From Chryseobacterium sp. T16E-39 (GTDB taxonomy: Bacteria; Bacteroidota; Bacteroidia; Flavobacteriales; Weeksellaceae): a stretch of DNA of 64,000 nucleotides. The translations under genes and the position numbers were made by a program. The notes under the pieces are model-generated. The model saw only the letters and a list, made by a program, of their open reading frames with translations, was not told where the DNA came from and ran no database searches. Shown piece after piece: positions 27,390-36,113 of the stretch. The stretch's first letter is position 1, and each line of letters begins with the position of its first letter. The DNA lies in NCBI RefSeq assembly GCF_002216065.1, contig NZ_CP022282.1:186001-250000 (forward strand), in the 5' to 3' direction.

Positions 27390-27786
27390 GATCAATGCCA
27401 AGGCGAAAGACTTATACAAAAATCCGAAGTACTGATACATTTTTACATCATAATTCATCAGGACGACGCTTGGAGACATTGGAAAAAATCAATAAAGAAG
27501 CTTGTTCTAGGGAATCACATGAAAAACAATGGCTGAAATTAAGCTATATTAAATTATCAGTTTCAACCTCTTGTGCCAGGTTCTTTTTCGCATATATTAA
27601 AAAAAAACAGGTCTGATTTATTTTTATTTGTCAAGTAATACAATCGTAAAAATGACTCATGTAAAAACTCTAAAAACAAGTCTCAAATATTTAGCCATCT
27701 TCTTTATTCCCCTCTGCAAATTCAACTAAATCGATAGATCATTTACACCTGAAATGTACCTGTTTACTTGAGTTTTAAATATTCAT
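27390..27786. other. Intergenic stretch with no supported gene
   Basis: About 400 bp between divergent genes. Short open frames exist on + (for example 27395-27616) but they have no start context, no recognisable motif and odd composition. No clear promoter for the acyltransferase gene was found. Confidence 0.4.
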
Positions 27787-28974
27787 ATGATGAAAAAAAA
27801 ACTAAACCTGATTAATGTACTTAATCCCTATTCGTTATTTTCAAAAGAATTAAACACTGACCGAATCTTCGGATTGGATATTTTGCGGGCCTTTGCAATT
27901 ATTGTCGTGATTATGGATCATGGAAAGTTTATGTTTCCCAGAAAGATTGTAGAATTACATCAATATGTACAGTTCGATGGAGTAACCGTTTTTTTTGTAC
28001 TTAGTGGATTATTAATTGGTAAGATTTTAATTAAACAAATGGAACATGATAAAGTCAGTTTTAGGCTATTATTGGATTTTTGGATTAGAAGATGGTTTCG
28101 CACTTTACCTACCTATTTCCTGATATTATCTGTTGTAATGGTTTGTTATAGCATTAAAGATGCATCATTTGCATTTGTTAAAATGAGTAGATACTATTTC
28201 TTTTGTCAGAATTTTTTTCACATCTCCCATTTGTATTTTCCTGAAGCCTGGAGTTTAAGTGTGGAGGAATGGTTCTATTTCATGATACCGGCCCTTATTT
28301 TTTTGTTCATCCTAGTTTTTAAATTAAAACCTAAAATTTCGATTCTTATTGTTGTATTTATTGTATTATGTAGTGTTACTTTTTTAAGATATACTATTTT
28401 CCTGGATCATGATGAAGAAAAGGCCCGGACATTTCATCATATCGTTATTTTCAGACTGGACAGCATTATGTATGGGGTTATAGGAGCCTATATCAATTAT
28501 TATTGCTTGAAATACTGGAATTTAATTCCTGGTTATTTATTTTTAGCAGGAATAGGAATATTTGTACTCCAAAAATATTTCTCTCTGAACAATATATTCC
28601 CGGATCTGACTGGTGCATATAAAGTTATTTTTGAATTTAGCCTTACCTCTTTAGGTACTTTAATGCTACTTCCTTACTTAACGACTTTAAAAAACAGAAA
28701 ATGCAATATGGGGAAAATAATTACGATCATCAGTATATTATCTTATTCCATGTATCTTACCCATATGACTTTAATAAAGGATATGATTCTCTACAGCATT
28801 CCGTGGACGAGTTTTACTACAAATTATAATATAATAATTCCTGTTATGTATTCTCTGTACTGGGGAATCACCTTGTTGCTATCCATTATTATCTATCAAT
28901 TTTATGAATCACCCATGACCAGGCTTCGGGATCAGTTTAGTTTGGTCCAAAGGCCTGAAAAAGCTACCACTTAA
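27787..28974 (+). CDS. Membrane acyltransferase (acyltransferase-3 family)
   Basis: This 395-residue protein has about ten membrane helices. The N-terminal motif GLDILRAFAIIVVIMDHG (about 29-46) and EAWSLSVEEWFYF (about 155-167) are hallmarks of the OafA/YrhL O-acyltransferase group, with the likely catalytic His in the first motif (H45). Such enzymes move acetyl or other acyl groups onto surface sugars or lipids. It stands alone, so the acceptor is unknown. Confidence 0.88.
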   Translation: MMKKKLNLINVLNPYSLFSKELNTDRIFGLDILRAFAIIVVIMDHGKFMFPRKIVELHQYVQFDGVTVFFVLSGLLIGKILIKQMEHDKVSFRLLLDFWIRRWFRTLPTYFLILSVVMVCYSIKDASFAFVKMSRYYFFCQNFFHISHLYFPEAWSLSVEEWFYFMIPALIFLFILVFKLKPKISILIVVFIVLCSVTFLRYTIFLDHDEEKARTFHHIVIFRLDSIMYGVIGAYINYYCLKYWNLIPGYLFLAGIGIFVLQKYFSLNNIFPDLTGAYKVIFEFSLTSLGTLMLLPYLTTLKNRKCNMGKIITIISILSYSMYLTHMTLIKDMILYSIPWTSFTTNYNIIIPVMYSLYWGITLLLSIIIYQFYESPMTRLRDQFSLVQRPEKATT

Positions 28975-29053
28975 TTGTGTTGATTGTTTATTTTAAAGTC
29001 TAGGGAGGTGATCTTTATTTTCATAAGATTATTTTTCCAGTCTGATGGATATC

Positions 29054-29926
29054 TTACGAGAGCACCGGATTAGAGTTTCTGAAACTCTTACGAAATTCAA
29101 GGGCTGTCATTCCGGTTTCTTTAGCAAAGAACCTTGAAAAGTAGGAGTGATTTTCAAAGCCCAGATCGTTTGCAATCTGTTTTACATTCAGGTTGCTAAA
29201 ATAGAGTAGTTGTTTTGCTTCCATAACGATTTTGTACTTGATCCAGAATGAAACAGAAGAACCGGTATATTTGTTTAAAGACTCATTAAGGTAAGGTTCT
29301 GAAATATGAAGCATTCCTGCATAATCAGATGGACTTTTATATCTTTTGATATGTTTGTTCAAAAGTTTTTTAAATCTGAATGATAGTTCTGCAGCTCTTG
29401 AAATGTTTCCATCAGAATCTTTTGAAGTTTGAACTGTTGCTGCAGCCATTTCAAAGAAGGAGTGGAGTAAGGCATAGAGTATATTTAAATTCTGACTATC
29501 CGGAGAAGGATCCATTGTTCTCCGGTGTAAAATTGTAAGTAAGTCATTATAATCTTCGATATCATTAGGAATCAGATCAACAGGTTCCGGAAAACCAAGC
29601 CATCTTTCAAAAGCATTTCGACATGACGTTTCTATTAATGATGGATCTACAGCAATATACCAGCCATTGCCATCAGTAGATCGGATGCGGTAATGGATCT
29701 GTTCCGGTAAAATATAATAAAGCTGGTTGGCATGAATGGTCTTTTCTTCAAAATCAACCAGAGTGGATGCCGAGCCTTTTAGCATAATAAAGAAAATATA
29801 GTGATCATCACGATGCGCCCCCATTAATTCAGACTTCTGATTATCGATTTGCTCGTGAGTAAATGGGAAAATAATAAAACCCTTATCGGTTCTATCCTGT
29901 AATTGATGGGTTGGGATACTTTTCAT
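29054..29926 (-). CDS. AraC-family transcriptional regulator
   Basis: This 290-residue protein has a cupin-like N-terminal domain (about 20-110) and a C-terminal AraC DNA-binding domain (about 185-285, with NVKQIANDLGFENHSYFSRFFAKE-type residues). It starts 31 nt after the stop of an amidohydrolase gene on the same strand, so the two are probably cotranscribed and the regulator may respond to the enzyme's substrate. Confidence 0.9.
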   Translation of the reverse strand: MKSIPTHQLQDRTDKGFIIFPFTHEQIDNQKSELMGAHRDDHYIFFIMLKGSASTLVDFEEKTIHANQLYYILPEQIHYRIRSTDGNGWYIAVDPSLIETSCRNAFERWLGFPEPVDLIPNDIEDYNDLLTILHRRTMDPSPDSQNLNILYALLHSFFEMAAATVQTSKDSDGNISRAAELSFRFKKLLNKHIKRYKSPSDYAGMLHISEPYLNESLNKYTGSSVSFWIKYKIVMEAKQLLYFSNLNVKQIANDLGFENHSYFSRFFAKETGMTALEFRKSFRNSNPVLS

Positions 29927-29957
29927 AGATTTAAAATAGCGTATTAATCATTTTGTT

Positions 29958-30938
29958 TTACAGGCCAAGCAAACGGTCTGCATTTCTATGGGCAATTTTT
30001 TCAATCTGTTCTGGGGGAAGTTTAATTTCATTTAAAAAATCAATACCCATCTGATTGGTGCTGAAAGGATAGTCGATAGAAAAAATAATATTGTCTATAC
30101 CAATAGTGTCCAAAGCAATCTGTAATGGAGGTTGTGTAAAAATACCACTGGTTGTCATATACAATTGCTGCTTGAAGGTTTCTATTAATGTACGTTGATT
30201 TTTTCCTCCATTTCCAGGCTGAAATGCTTTATTAGAGCGGTCCCACATAATAGGTAACATCTCTCCCATATGCCCGATAATGATCTTCAGATTAGGATAG
30301 GTATCAAATACCCCAGCTACCAGAAGGCGTAAAACATGAATCGCGGTTTCAGAATGCCATCCCCATCCCCAACAGGCTATGGCATCAAAAGGGCCTGTTT
30401 GATCTCCAATATTACTGTAATAAGCATCTATCACAGGTTTTGGCGGAATACCAGGATGGATGTAAACAGGAACTCCTAATTGTTCTGCTCTTTCAAAAAT
30501 AGGGGCAAATTTTGGAGCATCCAAAAACTCACCATTGGTCACGCCTCTGATCATTGCACCTTTAAAACCATATGTTTTTACTGTTCGTTCAAGTTCATCT
30601 GCTGCAGCAATTGAATTAACCATTGGAAGATGAGCAAATGCGGTAAATCTGTCCGGATGACCTTTTATTTTATCAGCAATAAGATCATTGTATTTTGATG
30701 CAAATTCCGGAGCAGATTGGCCATCCAGTAAATTAACATCCGTATTTTCAACGGATAGAACCTGCATTGAAATACCTGATTCATTCATAGATTGTAAACG
30801 ATCGCCGGAAACATCAGCCAGCTTTGGTATCATCTGCTGTAAAGCGCCGGATGGTTGTTTTTTATTTAAAATATCATCAGGAAGGAAACTATTCATTTCG
30901 GGGAATGAAATATGCTCTTCTATTGTTACTATTCTCAT
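29958..30938 (-). CDS. Amidohydrolase-family (ACMSD/resorcylate decarboxylase-like) enzyme
   Basis: This 326-residue metal-dependent TIM-barrel protein is of the amidohydrolase_2 type (PF04909). The N-terminal EEH (7-9), a barrel His in VYIHPG, IIGHMGE, and the C-terminal Asp in SIDYPF are the expected metal and catalytic positions. In this family EEH-type members often decarboxylate aromatic acids (gamma-resorcylate, 2,3-dihydroxybenzoate), but hydrolysis is possible. The start is 30938 because a full promoter overlaps the longer in-frame option at 30962. It is followed by an AraC regulator gene. Confidence 0.85.
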   Translation of the reverse strand: MRIVTIEEHISFPEMNSFLPDDILNKKQPSGALQQMIPKLADVSGDRLQSMNESGISMQVLSVENTDVNLLDGQSAPEFASKYNDLIADKIKGHPDRFTAFAHLPMVNSIAAADELERTVKTYGFKGAMIRGVTNGEFLDAPKFAPIFERAEQLGVPVYIHPGIPPKPVIDAYYSNIGDQTGPFDAIACWGWGWHSETAIHVLRLLVAGVFDTYPNLKIIIGHMGEMLPIMWDRSNKAFQPGNGGKNQRTLIETFKQQLYMTTSGIFTQPPLQIALDTIGIDNIIFSIDYPFSTNQMGIDFLNEIKLPPEQIEKIAHRNADRLLGL

Positions 30939-30959
30939 TATAAAGTGTTTATATGGACG

Positions 30960-30990
30960 CAAAGATAGATGAGTAAAGATACGTAATCAA
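30960..30990 (-). promoter_or_regulatory. Complete -33/-7 promoter of the amidohydrolase gene
   Basis: On the minus strand this reads TTG-N20-TATCTTTG, matching both Bacteroidota elements with normal spacing. Transcription should begin about 15 nt before the ATG at 30938. Confidence 0.75.
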
Positions 30991-31118
30991 TGAAGAAATT
31001 ATAGAAATGATAGCACAAATCGCGGTAAGTGAATATGAACATTTTTTTATATCATTAGAATTGATGTTACTTTTCGAGGGATTCGATGTCAATTATTGTG
31101 ATTAATGATGTTGTTGCT

Positions 31119-31154
31119 AAAAATAAAAATCCGAGTAAGCTTTTACCCGGATTT
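31119..31154 (-). terminator. Terminator of the TonB receptor / DUF4249 unit
   Basis: A 12-bp stem with one mismatch (31127-31138 with 31143-31154), followed on the minus strand by a T-rich stretch. A second hairpin with 8-bp arms lies at 31166-31190, nearer the stop codon. Confidence 0.65.
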
Positions 31155-31208
31155 AAATTATTTATTTCAGACATTTAATCTGTGTCTGAATGTCAGAACC
31201 TTCCAGAA

Positions 31209-32023
31209 CTAATTAGGTTGCTGGATAACAAAATCTCTTTTGCTTAGGGTATGTGCTGAAAAATATCCTAGTGCGCCATTATTGATATTGCTCGGTGGAT
31301 TAGCTGGAGTAACACCACTTCCGCCATCATCGGAAATATCCAGAAGCGCGCTGTAATAGGTAAATATATTGTTGTCGATGGATTGCATTTCAACGTGAAT
31401 GGTATCTCCGGGTACTACCAGAACATCATCCGGATCATCACCATCATCATTAGGAAGGAATAAAGGTCTTTGGTTAGGGAGCCCATTATTCACGTTATCT
31501 GAAATACATTAAAGGTTTTCTTAGGTTTATTATTTACTGTAAACCCGAAAAGATAACGGTTTCCTAGTGCGGGAGGATCAGTGAAAATAGGTAAAAGAGT
31601 AAAGGTTGTTGTGCCGGCAAATACAAAAGAGTCCTGTTGCAAGCCTTCAAAAGTTACCTCTGCTGGCATGGTGCTTTGAGCAGTATATTGTTTCCCTTCT
31701 GCCTCTACCTTTAAAGTATAGGTTCTGCCAGTAACTCCTGTAAAAGCAGTAGTCTGATATTTTCCGTCACCTATATACTGTAGGGTTTCAGTTTGGCCGG
31801 TATTGTCACTTACAGTGACCAGGGCATTGGTAACCGCAGGATATTGATTGTTTTGTGTAACGGCAACTGATTTTGTTATTCTCACAATATAAGGTCCTGG
31901 CTGATTGGTTATATTCCCCTCGATAACAATGTTTCCACTTTTGTCAGCAAGATCAAGATCGATCTCTTTTTCACAAGAGTTTAATAAAAGCAGGGATAAT
32001 ATGATAAAAAATGTATTCTTCAT
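31209..32023 (-). pseudogene. DUF4249 lipoprotein, split by a one-base deletion
   Basis: The first part (from 32023) encodes a lipoprotein signal with lipobox LNSC (C17) and a beta-sandwich region, and ends early at KTFNVFQIT. In another frame, from about 31497 to 31209, translation continues with NVNNGLPNQRP, then PGDTIHVEMQ and NGALGYFSAHT, which are typical DUF4249 C-terminal motifs. Restoring one G on the coding strand between 31499 and 31498 (CAGAT to CAGGAT) joins them into one protein of about 270 residues. DUF4249 proteins accompany TonB receptors in the way SusD does. It starts 3 nt after the receptor gene's stop. This is either a true frameshift or a sequencing error. Confidence 0.85.
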
Positions 32024-32026
32024 GAT

Positions 32027-34366
32027 TTAAAATTTGAAATTGTAAGTGATGTTTGGTACCCAACGGAATAATGAGGTCTGCATAGCACGAGTGGTTCCCG
32101 GATTGTTCGGATTATCTTCAAAGGTAATCGTATAGGCATTCTCACGTCCATAGATATTGTAGATACCAAAAGACCATGACCCACGGAAACGCTTATTGGA
32201 ATTGGAACTTGGCTCATAGGTAGCACTTAGATCCATTCTGTGATAGGCTGGCATCCTATCAGCATTCCTGCTGCTGTACTGAAAAACAGTTTGTCCGTTA
32301 AGTTCATATTTTCCGGTTGGGAAAGTAACTGCATTTCCTGTACTGTAAACAAATAAACCTGAGAAAGACCATTTTGGATTTAGCTGATAAGTCGCGACTA
32401 TTGACAGATCATGGGTCTTATCCATTCTGGCATTGTACCATTCGTTGTCATTAATACCATTTATTTTTCTTTCAGTTTTTGATAAAGTATAAGAAATCCA
32501 ACCTGTTAGTTTTCCACTTTTCTTTTTTGCGATAAGCTCAAGACCATAGGCTCTTCCTTTACCGAATAACAATTCACTTTCTATATCTGCGGCGGTATCA
32601 AAAGTAATTTGAGCTCCGTTTTTATAGTCAATCTGATTTTGCATTGATTTGTAATATACTTCTGCATTAATTTCATAGTTGTTGTTATTGAAATTCCTGC
32701 TGTATCCCAAACTTACCTGATCTGCAATTTCAGGCTTTATGTTATAGCTGCTTCCAATCCACTGATCGGTAGGATTTCCACTGCTGCTATTGCTTAAAAG
32801 GTGTAGATTTTGGGTGTTACGTGAATATCCTCCTTTTATACTGCTGACTTCATTGATCCGGTAATTAGCTGTAATACGGGGTTCCAGATTAACATAGGTT
32901 TTTCCAAATTTCCCCTTTTCAAGATATCTGCTTTCTGTCAGAGTTCCGTTTTCGTAAGTATTAAAAGTATCGCCTCCTAAAACACTGAATCCGGAAAGTC
33001 TTAATCCATAATTAATGGTCAGCTTTTCTGTAGCTTTAAAATCATCATTGATGTATACTGCATTCTCCCATGAATATCTTGGGTTTCTTGGAAAACTGCT
33101 TACACTGGTGCCTGAAGCACTGCTTGGCGTAAGGGTATGATAAATGGATTGAAGACCAAAACGAACGGAATGCTTATTTCCTGCAAACCATGTGAAATCC
33201 TGCTTGAGGTTCCAGTCCTGGATCTCAGAATTTAGGCCAAACTTATTATCATTACTTTCAAGGCTGATCTTGTAATTATAATCACTGTAAATAATGGATG
33301 TATTGGAGAATAGTTTGCTGCTGATAATGCTGTTCCAGCGTAGGGTTGCTGTTGTATTTCCCCAGTCTGTTGCAAACGTTTTTCCTACTCCTAATACATC
33401 TCTTCCGAAATATCCGGATAGATAAAGGCGGTTACTCTCATTGATCTGGTAGTTCGCTTTTAAATTAAGATCATAAAAATATAACTTACTGTCTTTATAA
33501 TCGTCACTTCCTTTAAGGAATAAATCGGCGTACGTTCTTCTTCCTGAAACAATAAATGATGATTTCTCCTTTTGAATAGGTCCTTCAACACTTAATCTGC
33601 TGCTGATTAAACCAATTCCTCCATTAACGTTATAGTCTTTGTTATTTCCATCTTTCATCTTTACATCCATTACTGAAGATAAACGTCCTCCATACTGAGC
33701 CGGACTGTTTCCTTTAATAATACTGGCATCTTTTAGCGCATCACTGTTGAATGTACTGAAAAAACCCAGTAAATGAGAAGCATTATAAACAGGAGCTTCA
33801 TCCAGTAATATTAGATTTTGGTCGGTTGCACCACCTCTTACACTAAATCCACTGTTTCCCTCACCATTACTTTTAATCCCTGGCAATAGCTGAATTGTTT
33901 TCATTACATCCTTTTCTCCAAACAAAACAGGAAGCTTCTCGATGTTTTTGATGCTTAAAGTCTCAGTACCCATTTGAGCAGTAGAAAGGTTTTTATCCTT
34001 TTTAACGCCTGATATGATCACTTCATCAATTTTTGCTGTTCTTTCTTCCTCTTCCTGATTTAGGGGAAGATCCAGTTTGATATTCTGATCAACTTTTATA
34101 GGTTGCTCAAAATCTTTATAGCCGGGATAAGAAATAATCATGGTGTAATTTCCCTCCGGTAAGGATAGAGAGTAGAAACCGTATTCATTGGCAACTACAT
34201 TGATCGAGGGATCTTCAGCTACTTTTACGGTAACTCCAATCAACAGTTCTCCGTTCTTTTTGTCTTTCACAGTTCCACTGACAGAGTATTTCTGTTGGGC
34301 TAAAACCACTGTACTGAAACAGAGAGCGGCCGAGGCGGCAGCAATTTTAAAAAAGGATGTTTGCAT
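32027..34366 (-). CDS. TonB-dependent receptor with carboxypeptidase-like N-terminal domain
   Basis: This 779-residue outer-membrane receptor has a signal peptide (1-23, ending LAQ) and a carboxypeptidase regulatory-like domain (about 27-105). A plug follows (about 125-240, with GLLPGIKS-like and SVRGGATDQNLILLDEAPVYN signatures), then a 22-strand type barrel ending NITYNFKF. It pairs with the DUF4249 lipoprotein encoded immediately downstream. The ligand is unknown. Confidence 0.92.
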   Translation of the reverse strand: MQTSFFKIAAASAALCFSTVVLAQQKYSVSGTVKDKKNGELLIGVTVKVAEDPSINVVANEYGFYSLSLPEGNYTMIISYPGYKDFEQPIKVDQNIKLDLPLNQEEEERTAKIDEVIISGVKKDKNLSTAQMGTETLSIKNIEKLPVLFGEKDVMKTIQLLPGIKSNGEGNSGFSVRGGATDQNLILLDEAPVYNASHLLGFFSTFNSDALKDASIIKGNSPAQYGGRLSSVMDVKMKDGNNKDYNVNGGIGLISSRLSVEGPIQKEKSSFIVSGRRTYADLFLKGSDDYKDSKLYFYDLNLKANYQINESNRLYLSGYFGRDVLGVGKTFATDWGNTTATLRWNSIISSKLFSNTSIIYSDYNYKISLESNDNKFGLNSEIQDWNLKQDFTWFAGNKHSVRFGLQSIYHTLTPSSASGTSVSSFPRNPRYSWENAVYINDDFKATEKLTINYGLRLSGFSVLGGDTFNTYENGTLTESRYLEKGKFGKTYVNLEPRITANYRINEVSSIKGGYSRNTQNLHLLSNSSSGNPTDQWIGSSYNIKPEIADQVSLGYSRNFNNNNYEINAEVYYKSMQNQIDYKNGAQITFDTAADIESELLFGKGRAYGLELIAKKKSGKLTGWISYTLSKTERKINGINDNEWYNARMDKTHDLSIVATYQLNPKWSFSGLFVYSTGNAVTFPTGKYELNGQTVFQYSSRNADRMPAYHRMDLSATYEPSSNSNKRFRGSWSFGIYNIYGRENAYTITFEDNPNNPGTTRAMQTSLFRWVPNITYNFKF

Positions 34367-34820
34367 TCAGTTTATTTTTTTAATGTAGTAGATTTTTTAA
34401 ATAGTAGTAGGATTTAGTTATGGTTTGTTACATGGGGAAAGAAGAGAAGTTCAATTTTACCGAAAAACCAGTAGAAAGATGTACTGAGAAACAGGTATGA
34501 AAAAAAGATGATTACAATTTTACTGGTTTGGTGATTGGTTGTGGGTTAAAATAGTTTTCTTTAAAAATCTGCAATGCGAAAGTAAGTATTTTAGTTTTTA
34601 AAATGTACTTCGTCATATTATTTTTCAAACAATTGTGACTTTTTGCCTGTAATTCTGGCTTTATGAGAAGTCGTTGACAAAATTCAGCTCATCTTGATAC
34701 AGAGATTTAGTAATTGGTTATCAAGGAGTATAACTGAAAAATTGTAAAAATATTTGATCAGTGATAAAAAAAATAATAATTTTAATGCCAGTGCAAATTA
34801 TTAAACACTAAATAATAAAC
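34367..34820. other. 454-bp divergent intergenic region
   Basis: AT-rich gap between the TonB receptor gene and a VOC gene. A 9-bp inverted repeat (AAACCAGTA at 34465-34473, TACTGGTTT at 34521-34529) is separated by 47 nt and could form a leader structure. A near-match to the -7 element on the minus strand (TACTTTCG, 34577-34584) would give the receptor mRNA a leader of about 200 nt. No gene is seen. Confidence 0.35.
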
Positions 34821-35195
34821 ATGAAAAAAGTAACAGGTATTGGAGGCATTTTTTTCAAATGCAAGGATCCTAAGCAAATGCAGGAATGGTATAAAAATCA
34901 CCTTGGTTTAGACACCAATGATTACGGAGCCACATTTGAATGGCGTGAAGCGGAGGATACCTCTAAAGAAGGGGCTACTCAATGGAGCCCGTTTTCTGAA
35001 ACCACAAAGTATTTTGAACCTTCAGCCAAAGAATTTATGATCAATTACAGAGTGGCTGATCTGGAAGCTCTTGTTGAAGAATTGAAAAAAGAAGGAGTAA
35101 CCATTGTTGATGAAATAGCAACTTATGATTATGGAAAATTTGTTCATATCATGGATGTGGAAGGAAATAAAATTGAGCTGTGGGAACCGAAATAA
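34821..35195 (+). CDS. VOC-superfamily protein
   Basis: This 124-residue protein has the glyoxalase/bleomycin-resistance fold: opening KVTGIGGIFFKCKDPKQMQEWY, mid-region FMINYRVADLEALVEELKKEGV, and closing HIMDVEGNKIELWEP. The closing Glu (IELWEP) is a usual metal-ligand position. It is a single-domain member with no operon partner, so the function is open. Confidence 0.82.
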   Translation: MKKVTGIGGIFFKCKDPKQMQEWYKNHLGLDTNDYGATFEWREAEDTSKEGATQWSPFSETTKYFEPSAKEFMINYRVADLEALVEELKKEGVTIVDEIATYDYGKFVHIMDVEGNKIELWEPK

Positions 35196-35252
35196 ATTTT
35201 TAGTTTTTTAAAAGAACAGAATAAAAAAGAGATTGTATTAACCTGCTGCCCT

Positions 35253-35284
35253 GCTGCGCAAAGTCTGCGACTTTGAGCAATAAC
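35253..35284 (-). repeat. REP-like palindrome, copy 1
   Basis: A 32-nt element containing the perfect hairpin CAAAGTC-TGC-GACTTTG (35259-35275). It is identical over all 32 nt to the copy at 36052-36083 and lies about 85 bp before the transposase start. Confidence 0.85.
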
Positions 35285-35369
35285 GAATAAGCATAGTGTT
35301 GACTATTTTATTGTACAAAAATTTTTGAGAATTTTTTAAATCCATATATTTAAAATAAAAATACACAAA

Positions 35370-35974
35370 ATGAAAGAAGGTTATGTTATACGAGATCAGG
35401 AAAAGCCACATTTTATTACTTGTACAGTTATAGATTGGATTGATATCTTTTCGCGAAAAACTATAGAGATGTAATAATTGAGTCGTTAGATTTCTGTATT
35501 AAAAATAAAGGGATGATATTATATGGTTATGTGATTATGACTAATCATCTTCATCTCATAATACAATCAAAAAATAACAATTTATCAGATTTAATAAGAG
35601 ATTTTAAAAAATATACAGCGAAAAGTATTCTTGAAAAAGTTCAAAATGAGCCTGAAAGTAGAAGAGAATGGATTCTAGAACGATTCTCTAAAGCAACTGA
35701 GACCCACAATAGGAATAAAACATACCAGTTTTGGCGATATGGTAATCATGCAGAAGAAATATTTACATTATATTTCATGTGGGAGAAGTTAAATTATATC
35801 CATCTCAACCCCGTAAGAGCTGGGTTTGTTGAAAAAGGGTATCACTACCTTTATTCTTCGGCTAGTAATTATACATATGGAAAAGGGCTACTTGATATTG
35901 AGATAGCTGAGAATCCTATTATAGATGTTACGGGGAAAAATAATTTTTGGAAATATAATAATTATGATGATTGA
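35370..35974 (+). pseudogene. REP-associated tyrosine transposase (RAYT), frameshifted
   Basis: From the ATG at 35370 the frame reads MKEGYVIRDQEKPHFITCTV and stops at 35472. Adding one A to the five-A run at 35456-35460 restores a single frame to 35974, giving about 201 residues. The repaired protein has the HUH motif His-Leu-His (residues 60-62, in MTNHLHLI) and the NPVRAGFV segment seen in TnpA_REP/Y1 transposases; the catalytic Tyr cannot be placed with certainty. REP palindromes flank the gene on both sides in opposite orientation, as for known RAYTs. The downstream part alone is open from 35513. Confidence 0.88.
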
Positions 35975-35976
35975 AT

Positions 35977-36012
35977 GTGATGACTCAAAGTCAGAGACTT
36001 TGCGTAGCAAGT
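35977..36012 (+). repeat. REP-like palindrome, copy 3, inverted
   Basis: The hairpin CAAAGTC-AGA-GACTTTG (35986-36002) with flanks CT and CGTAGCA lies just 3' of the transposase stop. It is in the opposite orientation to the other two copies and differs at several positions from them. Confidence 0.85.
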
Positions 36013-36051
36013 AAACCGATTTTTTTTAAAAGACAAATTTTGTAATATCCA

Positions 36052-36083
36052 GCTGCGCAAAGTCTGCGACTTTGAGCAATAAC
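36052..36083 (-). repeat. REP-like palindrome, copy 2
   Basis: A 32-nt exact copy of the element at 35253-35284. It ends 30 bp before the aminopeptidase start codon and overlaps a spurious TTG-initiated extension of that gene. Confidence 0.88.
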
Positions 36084-36113
36084 AGTTTCCAATTCTATCC
36101 TTATATTTGGTTT

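Noticed and set aside
27395..27616. Small + strand open frame between the SDR and acyltransferase genes
   Set aside because: It overlaps the SDR promoter region, has unusual composition (many Lys, Ser and Arg in no pattern) and no signal or domain. I cannot support it as a gene.
35253..36083. IS200/IS605-type insertion sequence
   Set aside because: The protein has the HUH fold, but there is no tnpB, no single pair of element ends, and the hairpins occur as separate REP copies; RAYT fits better.
36102..36109. TATATTTG just before the aminopeptidase gene as its promoter
   Set aside because: It ends only four bases before the ATG, so transcription would begin at or after the start codon. A chance match is more likely.
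36072..36113. N-terminal extension of the aminopeptidase from TTG
   Set aside because: The extension lies in the REP repeat and would hide the signal peptide that begins at 36114.
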